A stretch of DNA of 64,000 nt. It comes from Darksidea phi (Eukaryota; Ascomycota; Dothideomycetes; Pleosporales; Lentitheciaceae). Numbering within the stretch: the first letter of the stretch is position 1; the number at the start of each line of letters is the position of its first letter. The notes beneath the pieces are model-generated. The model was not told the DNA's origin. It did no database searches and was given only the letters and a program-made list of their open reading frames with translations. The translations under genes and the position numbers were made by a program. Of this stretch, positions 45,893 through 57,504 are shown piece by piece. Location: NCBI GenBank assembly GCA_030770425.1, contig JASJFT010000027.1, positions 124,001 to 188,000 of the forward strand. The letters are read 5' to 3'.

Positions 45893-48455
45893 CTAACACT
45901 CAACACCAAACCTCCTCAGCGTAGTCTTCCCCGTTGTAACCTTCATTCCGATTCTGTCGAGATTAGCGTAATCCTCACCTCCACCCTGTTCCGCCCAACG
46001 ATAGACTTACCTAGCGTCCAAATCATAGCTCTCCCACCCCGCAACCTCGACCAACCATGTCTTACACTCCTCCAGCAGGTCAACATGTTCCTCAGGCTTG
46101 CTCTCTCGATCTGCCTCCCTCCACAGGTTCGCTGCCATCTCGTACCTTGCGCAGGGAGCTGTCCACGCATCTTTGTTTTGTCCTTTGAAGAGAGTCTTGT
46201 CATGACTGATGATCTCCGTTTGCAAGATCTCTTTCGCCTTGGCGGTTTCGCCTCTATTCCGTAGCGCAGCCGCACGCAGTACAGCCAAAATAGCCTTTTC
46301 ATCTAACTTCTCTTTCCCCCAGTGCGGATTCTCCGGTCCCTCACTCCACGCAAGGTTCTGTAGAGAGATGTCGAGGTGGTCATTTCGCATTCTTTTATAC
46401 CCATTCCAGAAGTATATCATTTCTTCGATGGGCGAGACACCTATAGCATCGATAAACTCGCAACCCCACTCCTTCGCCCTCGCTTCCCATTTCGCAATCT
46501 TGCGGTTTATAAAGACATCGAAAGGGAGTTGGCGTGCCATGAACTTCTTCTTACCTGTGTTGGGCGCAACTTGTTTGAAGTAGTCCACTGCTTTTTCTGC
46601 ATATTTTGTGGCAAGTTTGGAGTCAGCGGGTTTAGTGCGGCGGTACAGTTCTACGTGGGAGGCGCCGCAGATGAAATAATATAAACCATGACTCCAGTTG
46701 TTCAGCGTGACGCATTTCAGAAATGCCGCAGATGTGCCTTCGTAGTCATGAAGGTACATGGTGTTCAAGCTGCGTTCGAACCAAGCCAGAGCTTCCAACT
46801 GCTTGAGAGATGATTCACCGGTGTTGGCGATGAACTCGACTGCCCTCTCTAGCTCCTTTTCTGATCCAAGCATCCTCGCCTCTTCAAGCAGCCAAAGATG
46901 GCTCTTCGGGTGTCGCTTCCTCATCTCGGCTAGTAGGGCTTTGCATTTTGTCTTCGGGTAGGAGCCTTCGCCCGAGCTTGGTACGATGTCGCAAAGAGCA
47001 TTTAGTCCGTTATAGTAGCCGAAGAGCACCAGGCCTCCCATAGCGCCATGAATGTTGCGGAATTTCGTCGCCTGCCAAAGCATTTGCGTGCCGCGCTCTC
47101 GATCACCTCTGAACCCGACGATCTTGAGCAGCGTCGCGAAAGCCGGCGGGACCAGCGAGATGATGAGTAGCAAGATACCGAAGCAGAAGTTTGAGCCAGA
47201 TATAATGAAGACGTCCACAGGATGGTCGCTATAGAGGGATATGTCCTCGCCTTGCTTAACGGTATCCGTGAGGGCTAGTTGCTCAAATTCGTCTATTGCT
47301 TCTGGAACGGACGTGTCTGGGTTCTGCTTTTCGGAGGGGAGGTTGGGCGCTGAGCTAGAGTTGATGTGGATGTCTCGTTTTGTGTTGTCTAGTTGGACAG
47401 ATCTTCCTTGTTCAGCGGGGACATTCAGGTGACCCAAGTATTCTATTGGGGTTTCGGCTCCCTGATGGTCCTCATCAGCGTCCACAAAGTCAAAGTCATC
47501 GTCGTCATCGTCGTCTTGATTAACTTTCTCTTCCGCAACACGGCTTCTACCAGTAGAGTTTTCGTCCGTATTGACCTTGGTCAAGTTCGTTCTTGATGCA
47601 GCCGCCGATGCTTCCTCCGGAGCAGGGACCTTCGGAGCTATAGGAACCCTCGCCGAATTCCTGGACGTCGGCCTAGACGATGCAGCTGAAGCCGTCGAAG
47701 CCAGGCTGCTTGTACTTCTCGATTGCAGGAACTTCTTCTCCGCATCCATCACCCCTTCCAATGTCAGATAAGCCTTCCTCAACTTGTAGAAGCTTTTGAT
47801 AGCCTCTGTCAAGCTCTCGTTCAGCACTCCAACAATTGCGCTCATCAACTGTGCCTGTGCCTGACAAACCGCGTATTCGGTTCCAGGGGGGTATATCGAC
47901 GAGTGGTGTGCGTGGGCCGTTTTGATTGCGCGTCGTTGATGTTCGTAGGCGGCGTTCTCGGCGTCCGAGAGGGTTTGAGATGCTAGACCTTTGTTAATAT
48001 GTAGCTCGACATTCCAATGTAAAGACAGACCTTCGCGCATGGTCTCTTGCTCGAAACCAAGTGTTGCCCGCATAAATGTCACCACTCCCTTTCCCAACTA
48101 CACGCGTATAAGCCCCTCATCATTCACTGAGTATTGCCGCGGCATTTCGGCGTGGGAGCGCACCATGTGGAACGGCGAACTGCCCTTGGAAAGATGCGCC
48201 TCTGCCGCGTCGACATCATCGTCCATAATGTATGTAACCGCTGTGTCGCGTGACGTTATTCCTGGTCTGAACGATATGCGTAGAGTTCTGTGATCATACC
48301 AGCCATTGCTTCCTCAACTGTCGACTATTAGATACCATCTTTCAATTGTGACGGTAGCACTCACTCTGAGCCAGCTCATCAAGAGCATTCAAGCTCACCG
48401 TCTGTCCATGCCTATGGAGCTTCCCCCCACCAAGCCAACCCCCGACTTTGAGCAT
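45893..48455 (-). CDS. IML2: Iml2-family TPR-like protein (inclusion body clearance)
   Basis: Five exons; introns 45954-46010, 48098-48163, 48262-48299 and 48318-48364. Total 784 aa. The 5' end was built by matching the N-terminal pattern: MLKVGGWLGGG, then an 18-nt exon (IEEAMAG), then AVTYIMDDDVDAAEAHL, then LGKGVVTFMRATLGFEQE. The intron at 48262-48299 is only 38 nt and lacks a clear branch site, so this corner of the model is the weakest. The body shows IML2/TTC39 features: IISGSNFCFGILLLIISLVPP (possible membrane-associated helix), GDRERGTQMLW, NIHGAMGGLVLFGYYNGL, YFICGASHVELYR and a conserved end LDARIGMKVTTGKTTLRR after the last splice. In yeast, Iml2 helps clear inclusion bodies with lipid droplets. 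A Ser-rich and acidic disordered insert lies at residues ~200-320. Confidence 0.9.
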
Positions 48456-49045
48456 CCTTCAGCGCTCACTCCCGCGGACCAAAGTGGGGCAAAACACCGC
48501 TCAAACCCCAAACTGTGAAGCTCGTAGGGAAAATCAAAGAGAAAAGAGGCTGCTAGGTAGTAGAAACCACAAAGCTGAAGTTGACGCTAAAGTATATAAT
48601 GTGTGACAGCCCACGTACAAAAGCTAGGCTTCGCGGTGCGGCCATCATCCGCCGGAGCTCCGAGCATTAAGCCCTACGTCAGACGGGCTCGGGTCGGACA
48701 TGCATTGTCGCACAATTGGGGCTTCGTCACCATAGAATTCGTCCGTACGAGAAACTTGGCGACCGAAAGGATGTGATATACAAGGTTCTAACCGTGGTAC
48801 GCGTATGTCGCAAGTCGTAACAGGAATTCCGCGTCCGAACAAGTATCCACACGTGACCAAGCCCTCGGGCGCCAAGCCATCGATAGGCTGGCCTTAATTT
48901 GCCGATAGTCGCCATCAGAGCCGCACCGCAACACCAAACACCAAGCTTGTGACACCTATTCACACCCGCATCTCGTCCGTCCACGAATACTATACGGCCA
49001 CCATCGCAATCCGCCTATCCACAAACCCCCCGCATACAATCCAAA
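48456..49045. other. Divergent promoter, IML2 and SEM1
   Basis: A 590-bp spacer with no gene supported. A CACGTG occurs at 48850-48855. Confidence 0.55.
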
Positions 49046-49449
49046 ATGTCCGCCGCCGCCCAAGGCAGCACCGCAACCACCAAAGCCGTTGTGCACGACA
49101 AGGACAAGAACGGCGAGACAGACAAAGACAAGAAGCCCACCGCGCAGCTAGAGGAGGACGATGAGTTTGAGGACTTTCCGATAGAAGGTGGGTCATCTTG
49201 AATCTTGTCCTGTGAGATGAGATGGACTGGGGCTAATGAGGCTCGTAGACTGGACCGAAGAAGATACGCAGATTCCCGGCGGAACGACACATTTGTGGGA
49301 GGAGAGCTGGGATGACGATGATACGAATGAAGATTTTGCGGTGCAGCTGAAGTGAGTACAGGACATCTAGAGACATAGATTATGGTTTGGGGAAATGAAT
49401 GCTAATAGAATACAGGGAGGAGCTGAAGAAGCTGGGTCACGGCAAATGA
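49046..49449 (+). CDS. SEM1: 26S proteasome lid subunit Sem1/Dss1
   Basis: A very small gene with three exons (introns 49188-49248 and 49352-49415), 92 aa. After a Lys/Asp-rich N-terminus come the two acidic-hydrophobic boxes of DSS1: EEDDEFEDFPIEDW (spanning the first splice) and HLWEESWDDDDTNEDF, then a C-terminal helix VQLKEELKKLGHGK (spanning the second splice). It binds the proteasome lid (Rpn3/Rpn7) and, in other eukaryotes, BRCA2 and TREX-2. It is easily missed because no exon exceeds 142 bases. Confidence 0.95.
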
Positions 49450-49712
49450 GGGACAGTACGATTACGATTACGACATCAAGGCAAAAACCGGGGATGATGG
49501 CTCGCGAACGGACAGGACATGTTAAGTGGTAGCTGCTGAACTGCCCAAAGGAGAGGTGCATGCACTGCAAATCATCACAACGAGGAGAGTCGGGTCGAAG
49601 TACAAGTTGATGGTATTGGACCTGAGAAGAGCTAGAATCTTACATCATAACCTCGGAGCCACCCCTTCAGTCTATTTTGAGCTATTCTTACTCAACTCAT
49701 GACAGACGTGAT

Positions 49713-51077
49713 CTACTTACTGGACAGCGCACTCACACCTGGCAAGTCCTTGCCCTCCAGCAACTCCAGCGATGCACCACCACCAGTAGAGACGTGTGAC
49801 AATTTGTCCTCGACACCGTACTTCGCCGCCACAGTAGCAGTATCACCACCACCGATGATGACAATCTTACCATTCTGCGCAGCAGCGACGGCAGCATCCA
49901 AAGTTGCCTTCGTGCCCTTAGCGAAGTTCTCGAACTCGAAAACACCGGCGGGACCGTTCCAGAGGATGGTTTGCGACTCGTCAATGGCCTCTTTATACAG
50001 CTTGATCGACTTGTCGCCGCAGTCGAGACCCATCCAGCCATCGGGAATGCCGTCCTTATCCTCCGCATATCCGACCTGCGCATCTTTGTCGAACTTGTCG
50101 GCAGTGATGTAGTCTACCGGCAACACAATCTTGACATTGTTCTTCTTCGCCTTCTCCACGAGATTGCCCACCGTCTTGCTACCCGCCTCATCAAACAAGC
50201 TAGTGCCAATTTTGACATTTTCAAGCGTCTTTTTGAAGGTGAAAGACATACCACCACAGATGATGAGCGTGTTGACCTTGTCCAGGAGATTGTCGATGAG
50301 CTGGATCTTGTCCGAGACTTTTGCGCCGCCGAGGATGGCGAGGAAGGGACGGGCAGGGTTCTCGAGCGCTTTGGCGAAGTATTCAAGTTCCTTTTTGACG
50401 AGGAAGCCGGACGCTTTTTGCGGGAGGTCGATGCCAACCATGGAGCTATGAGCGCGGTGGGCGGTGCCGAAGGCATCGTCTGTATCAATCAGCTTTCATC
50501 ATCCGTTAGTAGACTGTCCGAGGCACTCACTGATGTAGATATCTCCCAGCGCTGTCAACCCCTTCCTAAAGGCATCCACCTTCTCCTTTTCCGCCTTCAC
50601 CTTCTTGCCCTCAGCATCCTTTGAACTTCCCTCCTCCTCCGCATGGAACCGCAAATTCTCCAGGAGGATAACTTGTCCGTTCTCTGCCTTGTTCACCGTT
50701 TCCTCAACCTCCTTGCCAACACAGTCATTCGTGAAAATGACGCTTTTGCCAAGCAGCTTCTCCAGCTCGGGAACAACCGGCTTGAGGCTGTACTTCGGGT
50801 TTGGCTTTCCATCCGGCCGGCCGAGGTGCGACATGAGGATCACGGCTTTGGCGCCATTATTGATGGCATGTTTGATGGTGGGTAGGGCGCCGACGATGCG
50901 TTGGTTGTTAGTGATCTTTTTGTCGCTATCCAACGGTACGTTGAAGTCGACCTTGGAGGAGGGTTAGTGCTCAATTGCTCGAGTAGTATACGTTTCGAGG
51001 AGTTAACTTACGCGGACGAGCACGCGCTTGCCCTTGAGGTCGACGTCGGAGATTGAAAGCTTGTTAGAGAGAGACAT
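49713..51077 (-). CDS. PGK1: Phosphoglycerate kinase
   Basis: Three exons (introns 50480-50530 and 50952-51011) give 417 aa, the family's standard length. Splices restore [12 protein letters not shown] and [16 protein letters not shown]. Other signatures: [78 protein letters not shown] and [14 protein letters not shown]. It catalyses 1,3-bisphosphoglycerate + ADP to 3-phosphoglycerate + ATP in the cytosol. The A-rich start context (AAAAGCGACC before ATG) and an upstream pyrimidine tract fit a highly expressed fungal glycolytic gene. It converges on SEM1, with 263 bases between stop codons. Confidence 0.98.
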
Positions 51078-52136
51078 GGTCGCTTTTGATCTGAGCACTG
51101 CGCTGGTGGAGGTGTCAATGGATGGTTCTAGGAACCTTTGAAGTAGAAAAGCTGAAGGAGAAGCAGAACACTGGATTGCTTTTAGGCGGGTGAGTGAGGG
51201 ATGAGGGATATTTGCCACTTACGTCGAGTGAAGCTCTAGGCTGGCATGGGTGGTGTTTTGTTGAACGCGGGGCAGTCGTCGTCTTCACGTCACCCCACCT
51301 TAGGCGAAAGACCTTCTTTAACAAAAGCCATGCGGCCGCGGCTTTATCGGAACGCAGGGAAAAGCAAGTAGCGCCGATCTGCTGTGGTTTTCTTTTTTCG
51401 AGAGAGAGAGAAAAAGAAAATAAAGAAACTTATCTAGGTTATCCGGAGGGTGTCGTTTGTCATAACCAGAAGCTACATTACTAGAAACCCGACGCTCTAT
51501 TGCTGCCTTGTAAAACAAATGTACCACCCTTTACAGTAACAACAAAGCATTGAGGGCGTGTTGAGGTGGAGTGAAAGGTTTGGTTGACAGATTTTTCACC
51601 CCATCCTCGATTAATTGATCTCTGCCGGCTACTTCTTCCTAACATACGCCTTGCTGGCGCTCCTCTTACTATGAGACAGAGGCTTTACAGCTTTTGTCTC
51701 GTCCACAGCCCTGCGGATAAGGTAGTTCGACACCTCCGCCATACCGAGTAGGTGTCCTCATAGAGCCTTTCTTTTTCCCGGTTACACTTCGTCGTAGGAT
51801 ACCTCATATTCCGATCCTCGCAGCCGGTGGCGGACGTGCGACTCTGAGCTCCCTACTTAGATATCACTAGATCCTCAGGTCTTGATAAAGAACAGAGATG
51901 TAATTGTGTTTTTGACAGGAGAACGCATAGGTGATAACAGCGAACCGTGTGATAGCTAAAATCGGTTACATAAGACGCCAGACCCATGCCCCAAACGCCA
52001 ACGTTATCCGACCCATATGCAAAGCGCTACGCGCGAGAAGGCAAGTGTAACTCCAACATGCTCGACCAGACCTTGACCTTATGCAAACATACAGGTATAC
52101 AAGAAGGAAACTCGTTGGACGCACAGAGGTGGCTAT
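51078..52136. other. PGK promoter and Mpv17-family 3' flank
   Basis: About 1 kb with no gene supported. The clearest feature is the purine/pyrimidine tract listed separately. Confidence 0.6.
51400..51429 (-). promoter_or_regulatory. CT-rich tract upstream of PGK
   Basis: The plus strand is a nearly pure purine run (GAGAGAGAGAG then A-rich), so the PGK sense strand carries a 30-base pyrimidine tract about 325 bases upstream of the start codon. Such CT stretches are common in strong fungal housekeeping promoters. Its role here is inferred. Confidence 0.4.
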
Positions 52137-53274
52137 TTACGCTTCTTCGGAGGAATTGGTGAGGGAAAGGTAGGCGGTCCATGCGATACCGATGGTGGAG
52201 ACAAAGGGCTGCGGAGAAGTCAGTATTATTATCTGTAGCCATAGAAGTTGACTGAACATACAATCTGAAACTGGATAGGCATGAGACGGAAGTTGATGAT
52301 CTGCACTGCTGGCCAAACCAAGAAATTGGCTTTCAGAGCTGGAACGTAGACGTCTTGGAACTTGCGCGACACCGCGCGCTTCCCACCACCTTCTGCGACA
52401 GTCATGAACGTGAAGAAGCATGCCAGACCTAGACACAGTTAGATACAAGTCACGTGTACGAGCGCAGGAAGCTCCACATACCGGCTGGTGCGAACAAAAA
52501 CTGGTCGAACGCAACCCGCTTCAACGCAGGAACAATAGCGGCCGTTTTTGTGACAGGGAATGTACGCGACAGGAACCCGAACCATTTGTGCTGTACTGGC
52601 GCCATCAGGAAACCATACGACATGAAACGTGTCAAGCGTTCAAAATCAAAGGGTGGCGGGAGCATCTTCGAGTCGGGAATGATCTCGCCCGGTGGCCATG
52701 GGTTCCTCTTGTCTAATTCGTGTATCTCGATCGCGAGGAAGTTGTCCTTGTCGCCTTTGCGGACAGCGCGTTGCCGGATAGCTGTCAAGGATTGTGCTAC
52801 TGTGTCCGCTATACCACCAAGAACCTATGTCCCATCAGCACATGTCTTCCAATACATCGTTGTGGCGGGAGCGGGGATGGTCGGGGAGTATCCGAAAGCG
52901 TTCGTTTGAATGTACATCGAGATCGTACAATCGAGGCGCGCACGATGATGCAAGACGGAGAAGGTTCATACCGCGTTGGTTATCATGGTGGTCAACACTA
53001 CTACAGTTAGCGTCGGTCCCTCAAAGGATTGAGCCCGACTTACCAGGTCGTTTCGCATAATAGCTGTTAAACTTTCGCGTCAACAGAGAGACGGCCGCCA
53101 TCTGGAGGAGGAATACGCAGGCGTGCAAAAGAGGCTGTGCGACAATCCCGAGATCAGTACCAAGTCCAGACCCACAAATGAAAGAGGATATTAATAAGTG
53201 AGGCTCACTATCTTGCCATAGATCCAGCGGCTATTGAGGGTGTAGAGCACGCGACGCCGGGTTCCTTCGATCAT
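52137..53274 (-). CDS. Mpv17/PMP22-family membrane protein
   Basis: Six exons; introns 52209-52261, 52429-52481, 52825-52971, 52998-53043 and 53135-53208. Total 254 aa. The N-terminus RRRVLYTLNSRWIYG leads to YYAKRPVLTTMITNAVLGGIADTVAQSL, the family's first membrane region, assembled from three exons including one of 26 nt. Then come DFERLTRFMSYGFLMAPVQHKWFGFL, RVAFDQFLFAPAGLACFFTFM and the hallmark ANFLVWPAVQIINFRLMPIQFQIPFVSTIGIAWTAYLS, about four hydrophobic spans in total. A charged ~50-residue insert (about 85-130) lies between spans 1 and 2. Family members sit in peroxisomal or inner mitochondrial membranes; which applies here cannot be told. The acceptor at 52998 has two adjacent TAGs; I chose the one giving RPVLTT. 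Confidence 0.9.
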
Positions 53275-54527
53275 GATGGCGGTGGCCGTTGCCGGGTTTG
53301 CGGTGGGTGACGGCGCGAATACGTCAGGCGTCTGTGCTGCGAGCTTATCGAGCCACGCCCCTGTGTTCGCGAGTCGACGGCGCTGCTCGCTTCGAAATCA
53401 GAACTCGAGTGTGTTGCGAAGGGAATGGTCGTGGCAGTGTCGTGGAGGGAGGTTTGCGGGGATGCGCTTCTTTGGGTGCGAGGGCTAGGTCTCGGAATGC
53501 GGAGTGATGAAAGGTCGCCCGTGTGGCGTATTAGGTGCGGTCCAATAAGGTGAATGCCGGTGACGTTGGTCTTGCTTCCGACGGGAGCCAGACGAGGCGC
53601 CACTTGCTGTGAAACGTGCACGAGGACACAGTATTCACAAGTTTCAGATATCTATGGAAGCGCCCATACCCTTGCCGTCCATTTACACCTCTTTTCCATG
53701 CAGCCTGGACATAAAGCCTTCTTCCTCGAAAAGTAACCACTAGGAGATGTATATTGAGCCTAGCTCAGAGAGCACAGCCTCGTTCAATGCAGACTAAACA
53801 CAGACTCCAGACAAACCCACCCGGAATCACGAGACTCGAGTGACACTTGACTTCCAAATAAGCAAAGTCCATCCAAACGAGTTCTAGTATTCATTTGTAG
53901 ATAGAAACCGACTAGAGAGAAATGTAGAACTAATACTAAACGTTCTCTACTACTAAACAAAGCTAGCTCATGGGACACTCGAAGTATACGCCATAAGTCG
54001 ACGAGGGTGCGTGGTCGGAGGTAGTGAAAAGTTTCTCTCTTCTATTTTCTCGTTGGCCTTTTCAAAAAGCTTTCCGTCGATGTAATGGAGATGTTGTCTA
54101 AATGCTCGCATACTCCAGTTCTAGTTGCAAGCTGGGAGTCAGCCCAGCGGCAAGGTCATGGGGTGCTCCTAGTCAGATGTTCACAGTACTGTATCGTGGT
54201 GGGAGATTGCAGCGCTGAGAATGTGAAGAATCCGTCTCTAGAAATAAAGTCACGCGGAAATCCTAAAGATACTGCACAAGTAGGGGGGGATTGAGAGCGA
54301 GAGCAAAACCGCTCATGTGGAAGCTGTCAGTCCAAGTAGTACTTGTAAGGTAAAGGACATGATGGTGATAGCCACTACCGTGAGCCGATAAGTCTAATGC
54401 AACTTAAGATAACGACTAGGATGAACCTTTTAATAGTTCATAGTCGCCTAGGCTTTCCTCAACCCCAAATGATGCCATGTCATATGTTTCCTAAAACATA
54501 CCTAGAACGAACTCCTCAAACCATCAC
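53275..54527. other. Intergenic, no gene seen
   Basis: About 1.25 kb: the promoter of the Mpv17-family gene and the 3' flank of APS kinase. Short open frames on both strands are not protein-like. Confidence 0.55.
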
Positions 54528-55355
54528 TCAATACTCCAACCCCCTCCCATCTTCAGCCTGCAACTTCAACAGTCCCCTCTTCTCCAAATACGCTACAATC
54601 TGCCTCACCGCATCCTCAACACTCGTCTTATCACTCTGGATCTTAATCTCGGGATTCTCCGGCGCCTCATACGGCGCGCTGATGCCGGTAAACTCTTTGA
54701 TCTCGCCCGCCCGTGCCTTCTTATACAGGCCTTTTGGGTCGCGTGCCTCGGCCACCTCGACGGGAATATCGACGAAGACTTCGATAAACGCAAGCGGCTC
54801 GTCCTCCGTGTTGGCGGTTTGGGCGGCGTGCAGGTCGCGGGCAACGGCTCGGTCGGCTTTGTAGGGCGAGATGAAGGATGTTATGGCGATGGTGGAGCTG
54901 TCGGCGAAGAGTTTAGCAACCTGTCCATACATCGCCTAGTCAGTTTTATTGCTTTCTTCTCGCCAATTTCTTGTCAAGGGCTCGGCGGATGGCGTGCTTG
55001 CGCCTCCAGCTTTCGCAATGAGGGGAATGCCACGCACCTCAGCTATCCGCCTGATGTTCTCATTTCTGTCCTTTTCTGAAAACCCCAAATCCTTATTGAG
55101 ACCGAAGCGCACATTGTCGCCGTCTAGACGATACGCTGCGAGACCGAGATGGAGAAGGTGCTGCTCGAGCGCGGTCGCGATAGTAGATTTACCGGAGGCG
55201 GAGAGACCGGTGAACCAAATTGTGAAGCCGCGCTGCTTGCGGTTGGTGTTGCGCTCGCTGCGGGAAAGCGATGGGTGCCAGGTAATGTTGCTGTTGGGAG
55301 TTGTAAGTGTTGGAGTTGGGAGATGGTGGGGGTATAGTGGGGCTCACGTTGCCAT
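54528..55355 (-). CDS. MET14: Adenylyl-sulfate (APS) kinase
   Basis: Three exons (introns 54921-55037 and 55291-55347) give 217 aa (yeast Met14 202). Exon 1 is only 8 nt (ATG GCA AC); splicing gives [17 protein letters not shown], the conserved start of fungal APS kinases. The P-loop is GLSASGKST, the substrate region is [29 protein letters not shown], and [17 protein letters not shown] and [28 protein letters not shown] follow. It phosphorylates APS to PAPS with ATP in the cytosol, the second step of sulfate activation. The C-terminus is slightly longer than yeast. Confidence 0.96.
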
Positions 55356-55697
55356 TGCGCTTTACTGCGTGAGAATCTTTGATTTTGAAAGATGAAGGTG
55401 GAAATGTATTAGTATTGCAAAAGAGAAGTAGGGAGTGGTTTGAGCAAAATAGAAGGCGTTGAGCAGTATTTGTCAAACTAATATCTTCAGGACTCATTTT
55501 GCAACCCTGCGTTTGGGGAGATTTACTAGCGCAAATGACGTGCTGCAGGCCGGAGTGCAAGGGTCCACCGTTTCCTAGGGCTGCGCGGATCTAGATACGC
55601 TCTCTGATTGTGTCGTGGCAAACTTTCTTCTATCGCTCCATCGTTTTGGAGGGTCGATTGAAGCAAAGAAAGAGTTTGCGGCTCTTCGGTTACACCT
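55356..55697. other. APS kinase promoter
   Basis: A 342-bp spacer between two tandem minus-strand genes. No distinct regulatory motif seen. Confidence 0.5.
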
Positions 55698-57278
55698 TCA
55701 ATAGTTTCCCAACCCCAAGATATCCAAACATCCCCACTCCTTGAATGCTGGTGTACGTCCACCGCCTTTCGTCTTCCCCTGTATCTTTCCACCTCCTTTA
55801 TCATACCCAGGTATCTCGATGGCTCCACTAGCCGCAACTGCCAGACCACCGTACAAATGCACAAGCGCACTGACAACCGGTCCATCGCTCACTTCAATGA
55901 CCTCATCTGCCTCAACCCTCCCCTCTTTGAGATACGGATCCCGCCACAGACGAACCTTCCCGTCCGTTCCACCAGCCCAGACTTCTTGACTCGCCTCGTC
56001 ATAAGTATAGGCAGCGCTCCACACATCGATACCAAGCTTCTGCTTTGTCAGAGCAGCGCGGCCGGTGCAGTATCCAAGCGCGAGGGAAAACTTGCGTACA
56101 TCGTAGATGAGGATGGCGTCGGAGTTGCGTTCAGCGATGTAGAGGTAGTTGCCGTCTGCGCTCCATTTTAGATGCGTGACGCCTTGCCCCATGGGCTCAT
56201 TCAGAGCGCTGTCACGCACCTTGTAACCATTGGATGTACCTGGCAGTGCAAAGTGTGTAATCTCTTCGCCGCTCACGCCGTCATAGAGACCAACATAACG
56301 TGTTCTCGCGCCTGTAGCAAGTATCCCCGCATTGAAGAACGTTGATGATGGAGAGACTGATAGAGCGGAGATGTGGCCTTTGAATCCTCGCCCTCCGTCT
56401 TTCAGTTTGCTGCGTGTGGATGGAATAGTTGGGATAGTAATTACGGGGTCCTGCGTGTAGGATAGATCGAAGATAGCGATGCTGTTTTGGTAGCCAGCGT
56501 AGAAGTATGCGCCGTCGCGGGAGTATGCTAGGCTGAGCGGCGCCATCACTGCCTCTGTGAGAGGGTCGATGAGCTTGTAGGAGGCGAGCTTGTTGGATAT
56601 GTCTACCGGATCTGTCCGCGAGGCATGCTCTTCGGCGGAGTAAGGCCGAGATGTGTCCCATAGCGCATTATGGAGGCTAATATATTGATCTCGACGACTG
56701 ATTAGCACTGTGGTCGTGTTTGCGTCATTCACATCGAACCAGGAGTTCACGGCGAAAGCCCATATAGGGTCCGCAGATCTGGACTGCGCATATGGCTTTA
56801 GAGGGCGTGCTCCCTTTTCTTCGAAAATGTCGCTATCCATGGGATAAACTGAGAATGCCCGCTCGTAGTCCGTCGTGAAGATACAAGTTCCGTCTGGCGA
56901 TAGCTGTGCTTCTTGTATACAGCTTACATGGCGCTGGCTAGAAGGCTCGACTGCTTCAACGATAGCATCTTGACTGCCATCCGTACTTGAGCCGCTTTCT
57001 GACTCGGAACCTGAATCTGAACTGGACTCTGCATTAGACGCATCTTCGTCTTCAGATGGTGTGTTTTCTTCCTGCTCTTCGCAAGTCTGCTGCGGACCAC
57101 ATCTAGTTATTCCCAAAGCATTAATCTCATTCAAAGCTGGAGAGTCGGCAACTCGACCCTCATTCTCACCCTCAAGCTCCAACTCCCCACTCTTTGCATC
57201 TTTCGCAATCGTTTCGCTAGCCTCAGTCGCAATCCTCGTGCTTGCCAAACACCTCACTCTGATCCCTGTACTACTCAT
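55698..57278 (-). CDS. WD-repeat protein of the Swt21/WRAP53 type
   Basis: Single long exon; the first ATG in frame is at 57278, giving 526 aa, but the frame is open to about 57401 without an ATG, so a small 5' exon is possible. After an acidic Ser-rich N-terminus (~100 aa) comes a beta-propeller: QEAQLSPDGTCIFTTDYERAFSVYPM, DPIWAFAVNSWFD, PLSLAYSRDGAYFYAGYQNSIAIFDL, GHISALSVSPSS, VTHLKWSADGNYLYIAERNSDAILIYDVR, VWSAAYTYDEASQEVWAGGTDGKVRLWRD and GPVVSALVHLYGGLAVAASG. The pattern matches yeast Swt21 (pre-mRNA splicing) and animal WRAP53/TCAB1, which load small Cajal-body RNAs and telomerase RNA. Ortholog identity is likely but not certain. Confidence 0.75.
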   Translation of the reverse strand: MSSTGIRVRCLASTRIATEASETIAKDAKSGELELEGENEGRVADSPALNEINALGITRCGPQQTCEEQEENTPSEDEDASNAESSSDSGSESESGSSTDGSQDAIVEAVEPSSQRHVSCIQEAQLSPDGTCIFTTDYERAFSVYPMDSDIFEEKGARPLKPYAQSRSADPIWAFAVNSWFDVNDANTTTVLISRRDQYISLHNALWDTSRPYSAEEHASRTDPVDISNKLASYKLIDPLTEAVMAPLSLAYSRDGAYFYAGYQNSIAIFDLSYTQDPVITIPTIPSTRSKLKDGGRGFKGHISALSVSPSSTFFNAGILATGARTRYVGLYDGVSGEEITHFALPGTSNGYKVRDSALNEPMGQGVTHLKWSADGNYLYIAERNSDAILIYDVRKFSLALGYCTGRAALTKQKLGIDVWSAAYTYDEASQEVWAGGTDGKVRLWRDPYLKEGRVEADEVIEVSDGPVVSALVHLYGGLAVAASGAIEIPGYDKGGGKIQGKTKGGGRTPAFKEWGCLDILGLGNY

Positions 57279-57504
57279 CTTCGACCCATCTTCTAGCGTC
57301 CAACAATACCTCGCTAAAAATTGGAGTCGTGTAGAGTTGATGTTAGTTACTGCGACAAAGTCGCTTGTTTTAAGAAAGTTAGCGTCATAGGGCTGGCGCA
57401 CAGACTACCTATACACTAGAAGTTATCGGAGCGACGATGCTTAGAGCTCCGACTCATTTCTAATTCAGCATGCAGCATGTCCTTGAGCCGCAAAACGGAC
57501 GTGC
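57279..57504. promoter_or_regulatory. Compact bidirectional promoter
   Basis: Only 226 bases separate the divergent start codons of the WD protein and the SAM carrier, fewer if the WD gene has an upstream exon. It must serve both genes. Confidence 0.5.

Noticed and set aside
57279..57401. N-terminal extension of the WD protein to 57401
   Set aside because: The frame is open but begins without an ATG; I could not find a splice that supplies one, so the first ATG at 57278 is used.
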